Source: a virus. From it: a DNA stretch of 22,873 nucleotides. Of this stretch, positions 1-6,354 are shown piece by piece. A program made the translations under genes and the position numbers. The stretch is from positions 1 through 22,873 of IMG/VR virus record IMGVR_UViG_3300025889_001014. One strand, 5' to 3'. Position 1 is the first letter of the stretch; every line of letters starts with the position of its first letter. The notes below the pieces were generated by a model. The model did not search any database. It saw nothing but the letters and a program-made list of their open reading frames with translations, and had not been told where the DNA came from.

Positions 1-237
1 GCCGTGACCTAGACGACCATCGATGTTTTCACAATACGTCTTGCGATACTTCTTGTATATCCAACCGCCGATGTCGTAATTCTTGAAGTGGTGCTTGCCA
101 CAGACGTAACCTTCTTCAACACCGAACTCTTCACGAACCCATGATGCTTTGCGCCATTTTGGATTTGCTGTTGTGTTTGTATTGTGTGCGTTCTTACCGC
201 AACCAGGTACTTGACATTTTGGACGTTCTGTAACCAT
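1..237 (-). CDS. HNH endonuclease, N-terminal part (cut by window edge)
   Basis: The gene runs off the left edge, leaving 79 codons. The ATG at 237 follows a GAGAGG ribosome binding site. The visible protein starts MVTERPKCQVPGCGKNAH, giving a Cys-x4-Cys pair (residues 8 and 13), then a later CGKHH, and ends in CENIDGRLGHG. From memory, phage HNH nucleases with an N-terminal zinc knuckle have this layout, with the stretch NxxGRLG lying just before the DHIDGN catalytic core, which would be outside the window. Such genes are often free-standing homing endonucleases between phage genes. A sigma-70-like promoter lies directly upstream (275-303), so it appears independently transcribed. The catalytic core is not visible, so the call rests on the N-terminal half only. 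Confidence 0.6.
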   Translation of the reverse strand, partial: MVTERPKCQVPGCGKNAHNTNTTANPKWRKASWVREEFGVEEGYVCGKHHFKNYDIGGWIYKKYRKTYCENIDGRLGHG

Positions 238-274
238 TTGAAAACCTCTCTGTTACAATTCATCTTACTCTATT

Positions 275-303
275 AATGTAACACACTTTTGCGAGTGTGT
301 CAA
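275..303 (-). promoter_or_regulatory. sigma-70-like early promoter for the HNH gene
   Basis: On the minus strand TTGACA (303-298), a 17-bp spacer and TACATT (280-275). The sequence GTAAGATGAATTG begins 7 bases after the -10 box, the place where transcription should start. The same 13-base start is found at the promoters near 3310 and 11900. Confidence 0.7.
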
Positions 304-306
304 GTA

Positions 307-543
307 TTATTTAAATAGACCCTGTACTTTTTTATTGAACGGAACAACATTATTCGTCTGCTTGACTTTTGCATCAAAGTCTTTTAACCACTCAACTGCT
401 TCATGCTCATCTTTGAAGACAGGACTAATCTGTGTATGTCCTCTTTTAAGTCTGTCTCTAGTTACCCAAAAACATCCAGACGCACCATTACTATACATCA
501 GAAATCTATTCTCTGTTGTATAGTCAGATGCTTTATCACTCAT
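307..543 (-). CDS. hypothetical protein, 78 aa
   Basis: Start MSDKASDYTT. It overlaps the end of the upstream gene by 8 bases and is the last gene of the run that begins near 2839. It is a mixed, charged, soluble protein with no membrane segment and an aromatic YSNGASGCFWV patch at about residues 17-27, perhaps a short beta-hairpin. I do not recognise a family. The short overlap and lack of a gap support translational coupling with the upstream gene. Confidence 0.6.
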   Translation of the reverse strand: MSDKASDYTTENRFLMYSNGASGCFWVTRDRLKRGHTQISPVFKDEHEAVEWLKDFDAKVKQTNNVVPFNKKVQGLFK

Positions 544-796
544 CTTTCAATACTCTAAACTTTCTATCAAGTTCTCGTAGATAGCGATACGATACTTCTA
601 ACTGCTTTTGATTACACCGAGAGAAGTAGTCATCGAACTGAGGTTCTGGATCTTCAAACCAGCATCCCATACGCACGACTAGTTGCGTTACTAAGTCTTC
701 TGTGTCTGCAGTATTGACTGCGAACTGTTCAATACCACGAAATGCTTCTTCTAGATTATCTTTAACTGTTGATCCGTAGTTACTATACTTTGCCAT
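536..796 (-). CDS. hypothetical protein, 86 aa
   Basis: Start MAKYSNYGST, with GAGAAG a few bases before the ATG. It overlaps the upstream gene by 14 bases and the downstream one by 8. The protein is acidic and predicted mostly helical (stretches NLEEAFRGIEQFAV and QKQLEVSYRYLRELDRKFRVL). It has no signal peptide or membrane segment. No family recognised; from memory, small acidic helical proteins of this type are common in early regions of marine T4-like phages. Confidence 0.6.
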   Translation of the reverse strand: MAKYSNYGSTVKDNLEEAFRGIEQFAVNTADTEDLVTQLVVRMGCWFEDPEPQFDDYFSRCNQKQLEVSYRYLRELDRKFRVLKDE

Positions 797-1073
797 ATTT
801 TTCTTCTCGTTCTTTCATCCACATTTCTGCTAACTGTCTTGCCGCAAACTTAGGACTGAGTTCTGCTTTATTTTGTTCATCATACCAGAAGTATGATTGC
901 TTACCTGTTATTTCATCTGTGTATTGCATGAGTACTATTTCATATCTTTGAGATAAGTTATAATCTTGTTGCACTTCAAGATAAGATGGTACTTCTATTG
1001 CTCTCATCTCAACTTCTTTTTCTTGCACAATGTAATCACGAATATCGTTTTTGAATTTTTTAATCCATACCAT
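783..1073 (-). CDS. hypothetical protein, 96 aa
   Basis: Two ATG codons (1076 and 1073) follow an AGGAG. The inner one has the better spacing (6 bases), giving MVWIKKFKND. A TTG one codon further out is too close to the Shine-Dalgarno to be used. The protein is charged and helical at both ends, with a middle segment (YEIVLMQYTDEITGKQSYFWYDEQ) that could form a beta-hairpin. No known domain is recognised. It lies in the minus-strand run of overlapping small genes. Confidence 0.55.
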   Translation of the reverse strand: MVWIKKFKNDIRDYIVQEKEVEMRAIEVPSYLEVQQDYNLSQRYEIVLMQYTDEITGKQSYFWYDEQNKAELSPKFAARQLAEMWMKEREEKYGKV

Positions 1074-1082
1074 CATCAACTC

Positions 1083-1352
1083 CTATGAGAATATATATCT
1101 AAGTACACCAACGCCTAATACGAAGACAAGAACTGAATTCAATACTGTCAATGCTCGGTCTTTCCATTGCAGTCCGACCCACAACCACATCAGTGTTCCT
1201 ATCAGACTGAACACTTGGTCATAGATACGAGGCACTTCTTCTACTGACCGACACATGACTGCAATGATGACAATGATAGTTGCCATCCACTTAATCCACC
1301 AAGTGAGACCTTGTGTCTTAATCAATGTGATTTCTTCAGTTAGTTTTTTCAT
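1083..1352 (-). CDS. small membrane protein with three predicted transmembrane segments, 89 aa
   Basis: The preferred start is MKKLTEEI at 1352, because GGAGAG lies 4-5 bases upstream and the longer reading would run deep into the preceding gene. Hydrophobic segments lie at about residues 18-34, 46-63 and 68-88, the last two separated by a short charged turn (KDR). The N-terminus is amphipathic and charged. From memory, a similar protein (WWIKW...ALTVLN...) recurs in marine cyanophages and related phages without an assigned role. It is probably inserted into the host inner membrane. Its function is unknown; a holin-like role cannot be excluded but nothing here supports it. Confidence 0.65.
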   Translation of the reverse strand: MKKLTEEITLIKTQGLTWWIKWMATIIVIIAVMCRSVEEVPRIYDQVFSLIGTLMWLWVGLQWKDRALTVLNSVLVFVLGVGVLRYIFS

Positions 1353-1518
1353 ATCTCTCCGATATCTGTCGATAAATTTCTTGTAACTCTGTCTGTGGAA
1401 TATCATATTCTCTTTCTAGAGTTCTCAATTGTTGAACTGTGTTCGTGATAAGAATATCTCGCTTATCCAACCACCGCATGTATTGCTCATGCCCTAGTCT
1501 GTTGATATCAAGTTTCAT
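1336..1518 (-). CDS. hypothetical protein, 60 aa
   Basis: Start MKLDINRLGH at 1518, inside the last codons of the upstream gene (11-base overlap); its own end overlaps the start of the membrane protein by 17 bases. The protein is almost entirely helical and charged, with a long amphipathic stretch from residue 14 to the end (LDKRDILITNTVQQLRTLER), consistent with a coiled coil. No family recognised. Confidence 0.55.
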   Translation of the reverse strand: MKLDINRLGHEQYMRWLDKRDILITNTVQQLRTLEREYDIPQTELQEIYRQISERYEKTN

Positions 1519-1696
1519 CGTCAGGCACTACATCTATGCGACCATCAATATGATAACCACATGCTCTCAGAAAATATAAGAACGATTCCAGCATCTCATC
1601 TAGTGATGCTTCATCTTCAACAGTGAATTCAATCTTATTCGTTGCTGTAAATTCTTTATGCGTGTCAGGTGTTTCTTGAATAAACTTATAACTCAT
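1508..1696 (-). CDS. hypothetical protein, 62 aa
   Basis: Start MSYKFIQETP at 1696, overlapping the upstream stop in an ATGA arrangement, which implies coupled translation. The central motif EASLDEMLESFLYFLRACGY, followed by HIDG, resembles a short conserved phage protein I remember from marine phages, of unknown role. It is acidic (net negative C-terminus VVPDDET) and has no membrane segment. Confidence 0.6.
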   Translation of the reverse strand: MSYKFIQETPDTHKEFTATNKIEFTVEDEASLDEMLESFLYFLRACGYHIDGRIDVVPDDET

Positions 1697-1947
1697 AGTT
1701 GCACATCTCCTGCTGGTTGATAATACTCATCGAAGTATTCGACTTCTTGCACGAACAATCGATAATGCTGAAAACTCTCTTCAGGATATCCTTGCTCTAC
1801 TACCCACTTAGTCAAATCAAAACTAGTGAGAATAAACAAGTCATGACCAGTTCCGCCTACCGCTTCTTTCGGTAGTGCTTTAGGAAACCCATATGCCCAA
1901 CCTTGAGGCGTAGGGTCAATCATTAAAGTGTATTCTTTTTTACTCAT
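1693..1947 (-). CDS. hypothetical protein, 84 aa
   Basis: Start MSKKEYTLMI at 1947, whose ATG overlaps the stop of the tiny membrane protein upstream (ATGA). The protein is acidic, aromatic-rich and probably a small alpha/beta fold (YTLMIDPTPQGWAYGF, then DLFILTSFDLTKWVV). No family recognised. It is in the same tightly packed operon as its neighbours. Confidence 0.6.
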   Translation of the reverse strand: MSKKEYTLMIDPTPQGWAYGFPKALPKEAVGGTGHDLFILTSFDLTKWVVEQGYPEESFQHYRLFVQEVEYFDEYYQPAGDVQL

Positions 1948-2039
1948 AATACAAAGTCCTCGACAAAGGCGACTACGCCCATTAGAAAAACGACTACAAG
2001 AAAAACTTGTGCCATTCTTACTGCAATATAATCACTCAT
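1944..2039 (-). CDS. 31-aa single-pass membrane microprotein
   Basis: The reading frame begins at ATG 2039 (a second ATG immediately before, at 2042, is equally possible) and encodes MSDYIAVRMAQVFLVVVF, continuing to end EDFVL. Residues 9-26 are a hydrophobic helix. The gene exactly fills the space between its neighbours: its ATG overlaps the upstream stop codon and its TGA overlaps the next ATG (ATGA). This fit on both sides is the main evidence that it is real. No homologue is recognised. Confidence 0.5.
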   Translation of the reverse strand: MSDYIAVRMAQVFLVVVFLMGVVAFVEDFVL

Positions 2040-2304
2040 CATATGGTCCTTTTACCATTGCTAGTTTCTTCATTATAGATGAAACATCATCTTCTGTCAA
2101 GTATCCTTTTACACTATCGCCATCATTTGTGATGCCAGGTAGTGAGACACCATTGATGCCATCAGATACCATAATCTCATAGAGACCTTGCTTGCCACCA
2201 TAAGAACTAGAATGTTTAACAACCGACAACTCATAGTCGCCTATACCCATGACTGCTTGAACGCCGTCATACAATTCATGAAAGTTTAAATCTGAAAATT
2301 TCAT
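2032..2304 (-). CDS. hypothetical protein, 90 aa
   Basis: Start MKFSDLNFHE at 2304, with GAGGAAC 5 bases upstream. Soluble, acidic, glycine-rich in the middle (SSSYGGKQGLYEIMVSDG and GVSLPGITNDGDS), ending in a helical EDDVSSIMKKLAMV stretch. No domain recognised. Its ATG overlaps the TGA of the 41-aa membrane protein upstream. Confidence 0.6.
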   Translation of the reverse strand: MKFSDLNFHELYDGVQAVMGIGDYELSVVKHSSSYGGKQGLYEIMVSDGINGVSLPGITNDGDSVKGYLTEDDVSSIMKKLAMVKGPYDE

Positions 2305-2426
2305 ATGAAGTTCCTCATAAAGGTTAGTATTGCTATTAGTGCAATGGTTTGATACGGATGCTCATGGACGAACCGAAGAACAGTATGTTCAATCGGATAA
2401 AGTATTTTATCAATGACTGACTGCAT
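2301..2426 (-). CDS. 41-aa single-pass membrane microprotein
   Basis: ATG at 2426, protein MQSVIDKILYPIEHTVLR..., then a hydrophobic segment at about residues 27-37 (TIALIAILTFM) and end RNFI. The TGA overlaps the start of the next gene, and the frame fills the gap between two longer genes. It starts within the 3' end of the upstream gene. The arrangement matches the 31-aa microprotein about 300 bases further along. Function unknown; probably membrane anchored. Confidence 0.5.
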   Translation of the reverse strand: MQSVIDKILYPIEHTVLRFVHEHPYQTIALIAILTFMRNFI

Positions 2427-2667
2427 GTGCGATTGCCTCAAAGTCTTTGTCGTCCTTTATATGCACCCATCGCTGGTCACGACACTTGTGACCTTTACCG
2501 ATGTTGAAAGTCTCGTTACGACTATTTAGACGGACTGCAGTAAAACCATTAAAGGTACCTACTGCATCTATCTCCCACCAATCACCGTGTTGTTGAATAC
2601 GGTTCTTTCCATGACGGGTGATACCTTTCAGTTTCAACCAGTCTCCTTTTTTGAAAGCACTAAACAT
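2410..2667 (-). CDS. hypothetical protein, 85 aa, SH3-like beta composition
   Basis: The start chosen is MFSAFKKGDW at 2667 because GGGAGG precedes it by a good distance; the open frame extends 14 codons further but there overlaps another gene. The protein begins FKKGDWLKLKGITRHGKNRI, continues with WWEIDAVGTFNGFTAVRL, and ends WVHIKDDKDFEAIAHAV. The pattern of a KxGDWLxLKG start and alternating hydrophobics suggests a small SH3-like or KOW-like beta barrel (inference only). No family is identified. Confidence 0.6.
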   Translation of the reverse strand: MFSAFKKGDWLKLKGITRHGKNRIQQHGDWWEIDAVGTFNGFTAVRLNSRNETFNIGKGHKCRDQRWVHIKDDKDFEAIAHAVSH

Positions 2668-2839
2668 TAACTTCCTCCCACAGTTTTTTTGCACTGATGA
2701 AACTTCCATCTTCCATAGTGAACTTGATATCAGGCAACGCGCCGAACCCTAAGTGACGGGCGATAACTTTGACGCCATTGATTTCAGACACGGACCACAT
2801 GTTGTCCATGAATGCTTTGAATTTTGGATCGATATTCAT
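2660..2839 (-). CDS. hypothetical protein, 59 aa
   Basis: ATG at 2839, protein MNIDPKFKAFMDNMWSVSEI... ending KKLWEEVNV. Its ATG overlaps the TGA of the upstream 55-aa gene and its end overlaps the next start by 8 bases. The composition is normal for a soluble globular protein (KVIARHLGFGALPDIKFTM), and no competing frame is open here. No known family. Confidence 0.6.
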   Translation of the reverse strand: MNIDPKFKAFMDNMWSVSEINGVKVIARHLGFGALPDIKFTMEDGSFISAKKLWEEVNV

Positions 2840-3003
2840 ATTGTGCGCTCCTCTACAGTAAAGAAGTCAACTGCTGTAGTAGTGTCATTCATATCTTTGA
2901 CAACTTCAGCAAGAACATTATCAAGTCCTTCTTTAGTGTTACGAATAGTTTCGGCAATTGCTTTACCTGCAACATCGAAAGTAGTAATTTTAAATTCAAT
3001 CAT
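2836..3003 (-). CDS. hypothetical protein, 55 aa
   Basis: ATG at 3003 in a TAATG overlap with the stop of the upstream gene; the TGA overlaps the next ATG. Protein MIEFKITTFDVAGKAIAETI... with a helical middle and end TVEERTI. The GTAGAGGAG near its end supplies the ribosome binding site for the following gene. No family recognised. Confidence 0.6.
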   Translation of the reverse strand: MIEFKITTFDVAGKAIAETIRNTKEGLDNVLAEVVKDMNDTTTAVDFFTVEERTI

Positions 3004-3263
3004 TATGCTAACTCCTCAGCAACTTTATCACACTTAATCATTTCAAAACACTCATCGACAATCTTCTTAGCATCATCGTAGTGGGCGAACCCTTCTTCAT
3101 CAGCGAAGTCCATAGTGCTTCCGTAGTAGAAGGTCTCTTCAGTCAACTTGTGGGTCTCAAGAATGTATTTCAACATCTTTGCGGTTTTCGCCCGACCAAC
3201 TTCATGACCGACATCTTTATAAACAACAATCTTTTTTTCAAGGGCATCAAGGAAACAAGTCAT
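3003..3263 (-). CDS. hypothetical protein, 86 aa, first gene of an early operon
   Basis: Start MTCFLDALEK at 3263, the first gene behind a strong promoter (3305-3333). It is acidic and helical, with no membrane segment; the C-terminal half (DDAKKIVDECFEMIKCDKVAEEL) is a clear amphipathic helix. No domain recognised. The genes that follow, down to about 307, overlap one another and are probably co-transcribed from the same promoter, so this is the lead gene of a roughly 3-kb operon. Confidence 0.6.
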   Translation of the reverse strand: MTCFLDALEKKIVVYKDVGHEVGRAKTAKMLKYILETHKLTEETFYYGSTMDFADEEGFAHYDDAKKIVDECFEMIKCDKVAEELA

Positions 3264-3304
3264 ATCAATCTCTCTTTCTCTCTTTCAACTCATCTTACTT
3301 ATAT

Positions 3305-3333
3305 AATATACCCTACTTTTACACTAATGTCAA
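3305..3333 (-). promoter_or_regulatory. strong sigma-70-like early promoter
   Basis: Minus strand TTGACA (3333-3328), 17-bp spacer, TATATT (3310-3305). The predicted transcript begins GTAAGATGAGTTG (3298-3286), shared with two other early promoters. It drives the gene at 3263 and the run of small genes after it. Confidence 0.8.
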
Positions 3334-3343
3334 GAGAAATCCA

Positions 3344-3374
3344 CAAAAAAATGCAACAATTAATTGTTGCATTT
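3344..3374 (-). terminator. intrinsic terminator after pstS
   Basis: A perfect 26-base palindrome at 3349-3374 (arm AAATGCAACAATT-like) is followed on the minus strand by a run of T (A at 3344-3350). It lies 25 bases after the pstS stop and just before the promoter of the next operon. Confidence 0.75.
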
Positions 3375-3398
3375 CAATGACTTGTAATTTTTTTTTAA

Positions 3399-4352
3399 TT
3401 ATTTTTGAACTGCGATAAGACCTTGGTCGTATAATACGCCTTCATCACCTAAGAACTTATCACTCATAAAGAAATCTGCATACTCTTGTAGACCCGGAAT
3501 GATACCAATGTGTTCTTTCTTTAAATAGAAGTAAAGTGGACGGGATACTGTGTATGACCCATCAGCAATGGTTTCAAATTCAGGTAGCACACCATCAATA
3601 GCAGTTGCTTTTACTTGGTCTCTATTCTGGTCTAAGAAAGAGAATCCAAATACACCCAAGCGTCTGTCATCATCTTGTAGTTTCTGAATAATCAAGTTGT
3701 CATTCTCACCCATCTGAACAACGAAAGTTCCTTTAGTGCGAACCGCGGTGCAGTTCGCTTTGTATTCTTTCTTTGACATACCTAACTTCTTACATGCACT
3801 ATGCATAATGAGTTCAACAAATGCATCTCTAGTGCCTGAAGTTGTAGGTGGAATCATAATGTCAATCTTAATGTCAGGAAGTGATGGGTCAATGTCTGAC
3901 CACTTCTGGTATGGGTTCTCTACCCACTGACCATCAATCAAAACTTGTGCGGCAACCGCGCGCCAAATCTGCTCTTTAGTCAGAACGAAGTCTGGACCTG
4001 ATTTTTTGTTTGACAATGTGATACCATCGTAACCAATCAAATATTCAATTGGCGTGATGCCATTCTTTCTACATGTATCAATTTCTTTTTGTTTGATTGC
4101 TCTAGATGCATTAGCAACATCAGGAGATGTTGTTCCTAGTCCACCACAGAACATTTTCAGACCACCGCCTGAACCTGTGCTTTCAATGACTGGAGATTTG
4201 AACCCTTGTTCTTGTCCGAACTTTTCTGCTACAGTGATAGCAAATGGATAAACTGTTGATGAACCAACGATAGAGATTTGGTCTCTTGCAAACGCACTGT
4301 TTGCGGATACTGTTATAAATAGTAATGCGGCAATTGCCGATAGTTTTTTCAT
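3399..4352 (-). CDS. pstS: PstS-like periplasmic phosphate-binding protein, 317 aa
   Basis: Periplasmic phosphate-binding subunit of the Pst ABC transporter. Residues 1-22 are a Sec signal peptide ending SANSAFA, giving a mature protein of about 295 residues, typical for the family. Phosphate-site motifs are present: GSSTVYPFA (about 30-38), STGSGGG (about 59-65) and TTSGTRDAF (about 168-176). No pstABC genes accompany it; phages that carry pstS alone are thought to supply extra binding protein to the host transporter during phosphate limitation (known for marine myoviruses). An AAGGAG lies before the ATG. A terminator-like hairpin sits in its leader (4371-4417) and a candidate Pho box further up (4451-4468). 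It is followed by its own terminator, so it is transcribed alone or by read-through from the genes upstream. Confidence 0.93.
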   Translation of the reverse strand: MKKLSAIAALLFITVSANSAFARDQISIVGSSTVYPFAITVAEKFGQEQGFKSPVIESTGSGGGLKMFCGGLGTTSPDVANASRAIKQKEIDTCRKNGITPIEYLIGYDGITLSNKKSGPDFVLTKEQIWRAVAAQVLIDGQWVENPYQKWSDIDPSLPDIKIDIMIPPTTSGTRDAFVELIMHSACKKLGMSKKEYKANCTAVRTKGTFVVQMGENDNLIIQKLQDDDRRLGVFGFSFLDQNRDQVKATAIDGVLPEFETIADGSYTVSRPLYFYLKKEHIGIIPGLQEYADFFMSDKFLGDEGVLYDQGLIAVQK

Positions 4353-4370
4353 TGCTTACTCCTTATGAAA

Positions 4371-4417
4371 AATAAAAAAGAACAACCGAGTTGTCTTGGC
4401 GGGCACTCGGTTTGTTC
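4371..4417 (-). terminator. hairpin plus T-run in the pstS leader (terminator or attenuator)
   Basis: On the minus strand the arms 4417-4405 and 4391-4380 pair over about 12 bp (ACTCGGTT-type arms, one bulged base) around a 13-base loop and are followed by a T-rich stretch (A at 4371-4379). It ends only about 18 bases before the pstS ATG, leaving no room for another promoter. It is either the terminator of the upstream operon with read-through or an attenuator for pstS. Confidence 0.7.
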
Positions 4418-4450
4418 GTAAGTATGTATAAAAAAATGTACAGATTTTAT

Positions 4451-4468
4451 GTTACAGTTTTGTGAAAT
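4451..4468 (-). promoter_or_regulatory. candidate Pho box upstream of pstS
   Basis: The minus strand reads ATTTCAC, four A, CTGTAAC: two 7-base half-sites 11 bases apart, about 14 of 18 positions matching the enterobacterial PhoB consensus. A TATACA-like -10 lies about 20 bases downstream, which is longer than typical, so the call is tentative. Confidence 0.35.
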
Positions 4469-4469
4469 T

Positions 4470-5036
4470 TTATCCGCGCCATTTTGAATTCTTTACATCA
4501 AAAATAATTGAAATGCGGGATAGTTCGGATTTGTTTTCTACATGATGAGTTTCTTTATTATTAAACCACCACAACTCTCCAGCAGAATATAGTTCAACTT
4601 CATCACCTTCAAACTCAGTATTAAGTTGAGGAGGAGTGACTACTATATTTTCATAGTAACCAGATAGAACTAAATGAAATCTATCTTTGTCTGCATAGTA
4701 CTGACCTTCATCTATGTGTGCATCTACTACACCGTCTTTAGGTAAATGTACAATAGCAATACGATATACTTCACCGCCGTACTGTTCTACAAACCAATTC
4801 ATAAACTCTCTCACTTTTGGATATCGCGCATAAGTTTGAGTATCGGTTGTTGTGTGAGTATCATTAATATGCAAGTTATGTAGTTTTGCTTTTCTTAGAT
4901 TAATGCTTTGTGTCATGCGTTGACATTCGATAGTATCTTGTCTACCGGTTTCTAAGTTAAAGTCATCCCATTGCATTGCTACTTCTTTGAGCATTGGTAG
5001 AACATTTAGATTTTCAGCGAGTTTAAAATGGTTCAA
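4470..5036 (-). CDS. 2-oxoglutarate/Fe(II) oxygenase, aspartyl/asparaginyl beta-hydroxylase-like, 188 aa
   Basis: Double-stranded beta-helix oxygenase. The HxD iron motif is H107-x-D109 (VVDAHIDEG), the distal histidine is H164 or H165 (KETHHVENKS), and R174 (SRISIIFDV) would bind 2-oxoglutarate; this is the pattern of the aspartyl/asparaginyl hydroxylase family. The start appears to be a TTG at 5036: AAGGAG lies 7 bases before it and TTG overlaps the TGA of the upstream gene; the next ATG would remove 14 residues. It forms a three-gene unit with the phosphoribosyltransferase-like gene and a prolyl-hydroxylase-like gene, overlapping the former by 4 bases. The substrate is unknown; modification of a host protein, phage protein or small molecule is possible. 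Confidence 0.75.
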   Translation of the reverse strand: MNHFKLAENLNVLPMLKEVAMQWDDFNLETGRQDTIECQRMTQSINLRKAKLHNLHINDTHTTTDTQTYARYPKVREFMNWFVEQYGGEVYRIAIVHLPKDGVVDAHIDEGQYYADKDRFHLVLSGYYENIVVTPPQLNTEFEGDEVELYSAGELWWFNNKETHHVENKSELSRISIIFDVKNSKWRG

Positions 5037-5695
5037 TGACTTGCTCCTTTCAGATTAAATTCATCCATATCGAATAAACTAATTATTTTTACACTAGGGT
5101 CTAGATACATATCATGCATCTGTCTCAGTTCATGTTCTTTCACACTATATCTTTCTTCTGGTAATCCCATATCATAATAACTACGATTGACTTTATTGAC
5201 TACAACAAATGCATATTGCATTTTAGGAATATCATAGTTTCTGCAGATATCCGAAGCAATCTTCAAAGACATTGTTGAGTTTGCTAAGTCATCACACAGA
5301 AGTACAGGCATATCAAACTTAGGCGTACCTTCCCAAGGTTCTTCTAATCCATATTCTTTTGGTGCTTTTCGAAATATAAAAGAGTGTATATCTAAGTCTA
5401 ATAAATGTTTAGCATAGATTGGTATAGAAGTTATCATAGGTGTTGCGGCAGTTTCAAGACCAGACATCTGAAAGTTGAAGTGACCTATCTCTTCTTGTAT
5501 CTTATATAAGAAACAAATTGTCAAGTGCTTATTGAATTCAGGATTGTATAGACCTTTACGAAGATAGAAGCACCAAGTATAATTTGTACCTGGTACTTTA
5601 CCTTTCATGTATTGTCCACGAACAATACAGTTCTCATCAATATATTTTTTTAACCAGAGTAAACTGGCATCATAATTTTTTTGTTCAATCATCAT
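5033..5695 (-). CDS. phosphoribosyltransferase-like protein (orotate-PRTase-like), 220 aa
   Basis: The stretch SFIFRKAPKEYGLEEPWEGTP (about 105-125) followed by MPVLLCDDLANSTMS (129-143) matches the order in orotate phosphoribosyltransferases, where a mobile RKxxKxHG loop precedes the PRPP-binding motif VVVVDDVxTTGxS. The two acidic residues of the PRPP motif are kept (D135, D136), but the usual TTG(G/T) is replaced by NST. An upstream SGLETAATPMITS segment (78-90) resembles the conserved GxExxxxPLA region. It probably acts in nucleotide salvage or transfers a phosphoribosyl group to another base. It starts at an ATGATG overlapping the upstream stop and sits between two 2OG-Fe(II) oxygenases, which may hint at base or sugar modification (inference). 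Confidence 0.65.
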   Translation of the reverse strand: MMIEQKNYDASLLWLKKYIDENCIVRGQYMKGKVPGTNYTWCFYLRKGLYNPEFNKHLTICFLYKIQEEIGHFNFQMSGLETAATPMITSIPIYAKHLLDLDIHSFIFRKAPKEYGLEEPWEGTPKFDMPVLLCDDLANSTMSLKIASDICRNYDIPKMQYAFVVVNKVNRSYYDMGLPEERYSVKEHELRQMHDMYLDPSVKIISLFDMDEFNLKGASH

Positions 5696-6176
5696 GTGGT
5701 CTAAATTTAAATGCTACGTTAAGTCTTTTCTTATCACGATAAGATGTTCCTCTATGGAGTTGATTGCCTGGCATACGCATTATTCGTCCAGGTATTGGCA
5801 GAATGCTTTCAACCCTTTTTTCATCTTCAAACAATACTTCTGTACCACCCTCATAAAATTCATTATTATCGACATAACATATTACAGTAACAGAACCTTC
5901 TATTTGATTGTCACGATGAAATTGCGTATGTTCTCCAGGCCAAAAGCAATTAGTATGACAATCATATAAATCTAATTCTCTTAACTCTGGCCATGCTTTA
6001 AATATTCCATTCAACATCAAATCATGAAACTTCCATTCATATGGAACAGGTGCTGATGCTCCAGATTGAAAGGCGCCATCATCTGTTGTATTGATATTAT
6101 ACGGCAACTCTTTCACTTCTCTATAGAATAGTTCAACTTCATTCTTAGTGAAAAGATTATCAACAAATTGTATCAT
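5685..6176 (-). CDS. 2-oxoglutarate/Fe(II) oxygenase, prolyl-4-hydroxylase-like, 163 aa
   Basis: Typical short phage P4H-like dioxygenase. The iron ligands are H87-x-D89 (TQFHRDNQ) and H141 (NQLHRGTSY); R151 (KKRLNVAFKFRP) is the 2-oxoglutarate anchor. GGTEVLFED (110-118) and PGRIMRMPGNQLHRG (129-143) are the expected strands between them. Start MIQFVDNLF at 6176, with AAGGA about 11 bases upstream. It is the first gene after the tRNA-Thr gene and overlaps the phosphoribosyltransferase-like gene by 11 bases. From memory, oxygenases of this type are abundant in T4-like marine phages; their substrates are not established. Confidence 0.85.
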   Translation of the reverse strand: MIQFVDNLFTKNEVELFYREVKELPYNINTTDDGAFQSGASAPVPYEWKFHDLMLNGIFKAWPELRELDLYDCHTNCFWPGEHTQFHRDNQIEGSVTVICYVDNNEFYEGGTEVLFEDEKRVESILPIPGRIMRMPGNQLHRGTSYRDKKRLNVAFKFRPHDD

Positions 6177-6198
6177 GTTATTATATATCCTTCCAGAA

Positions 6199-6273
6199 TG
6201 GTGCCGATGGAGAGATTTGAACTCCCAACCTACTGATTACAAATCAGTTGCACTACCATTGTGCTACATCGGC
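6199..6273 (-). tRNA. tRNA-Thr (anticodon TGT)
   Basis: The acceptor arms 6267-6273 and 6203-6209 pair over 7 bp, with discriminator A and an encoded CCA (6199-6201). The anticodon loop TTTGTAA gives TGT, reading ACA, and a T-loop TTCAAAT is present. Confidence 0.92.
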
Positions 6274-6277
6274 AAAT

Positions 6278-6354
6278 TGGTCGGAGATGCTGGATTCGAA
6301 CCAACGACCCTCTGCTCCCAAAGCAGATGCGCTACCAGACTGCGCTAATCTCCG
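6278..6354 (-). tRNA. tRNA-Pro (anticodon TGG)
   Basis: The acceptor arms 6348-6354 and 6282-6288 pair over 7 bp, with discriminator A and an encoded CCA (6278-6280). The anticodon loop TTTGGGA gives TGG, reading CCA, and the T-loop is TTCGAAT. Its 5' end directly abuts the stop codon of the upstream CDS. Confidence 0.92.

Noticed and set aside
9-263. An 84-codon minus-strand frame at the left edge
   Set aside because: It overlaps in another frame the HNH-type gene starting at 237, which has a better ribosome binding site and clear Cys/His motifs; the 84-codon frame is Thr/Ser-rich shadow sequence.
4314-4321. TATAAATA on the plus strand near the pstS start
   Set aside because: It is antisense within pstS with no plus-strand gene following; probably chance.
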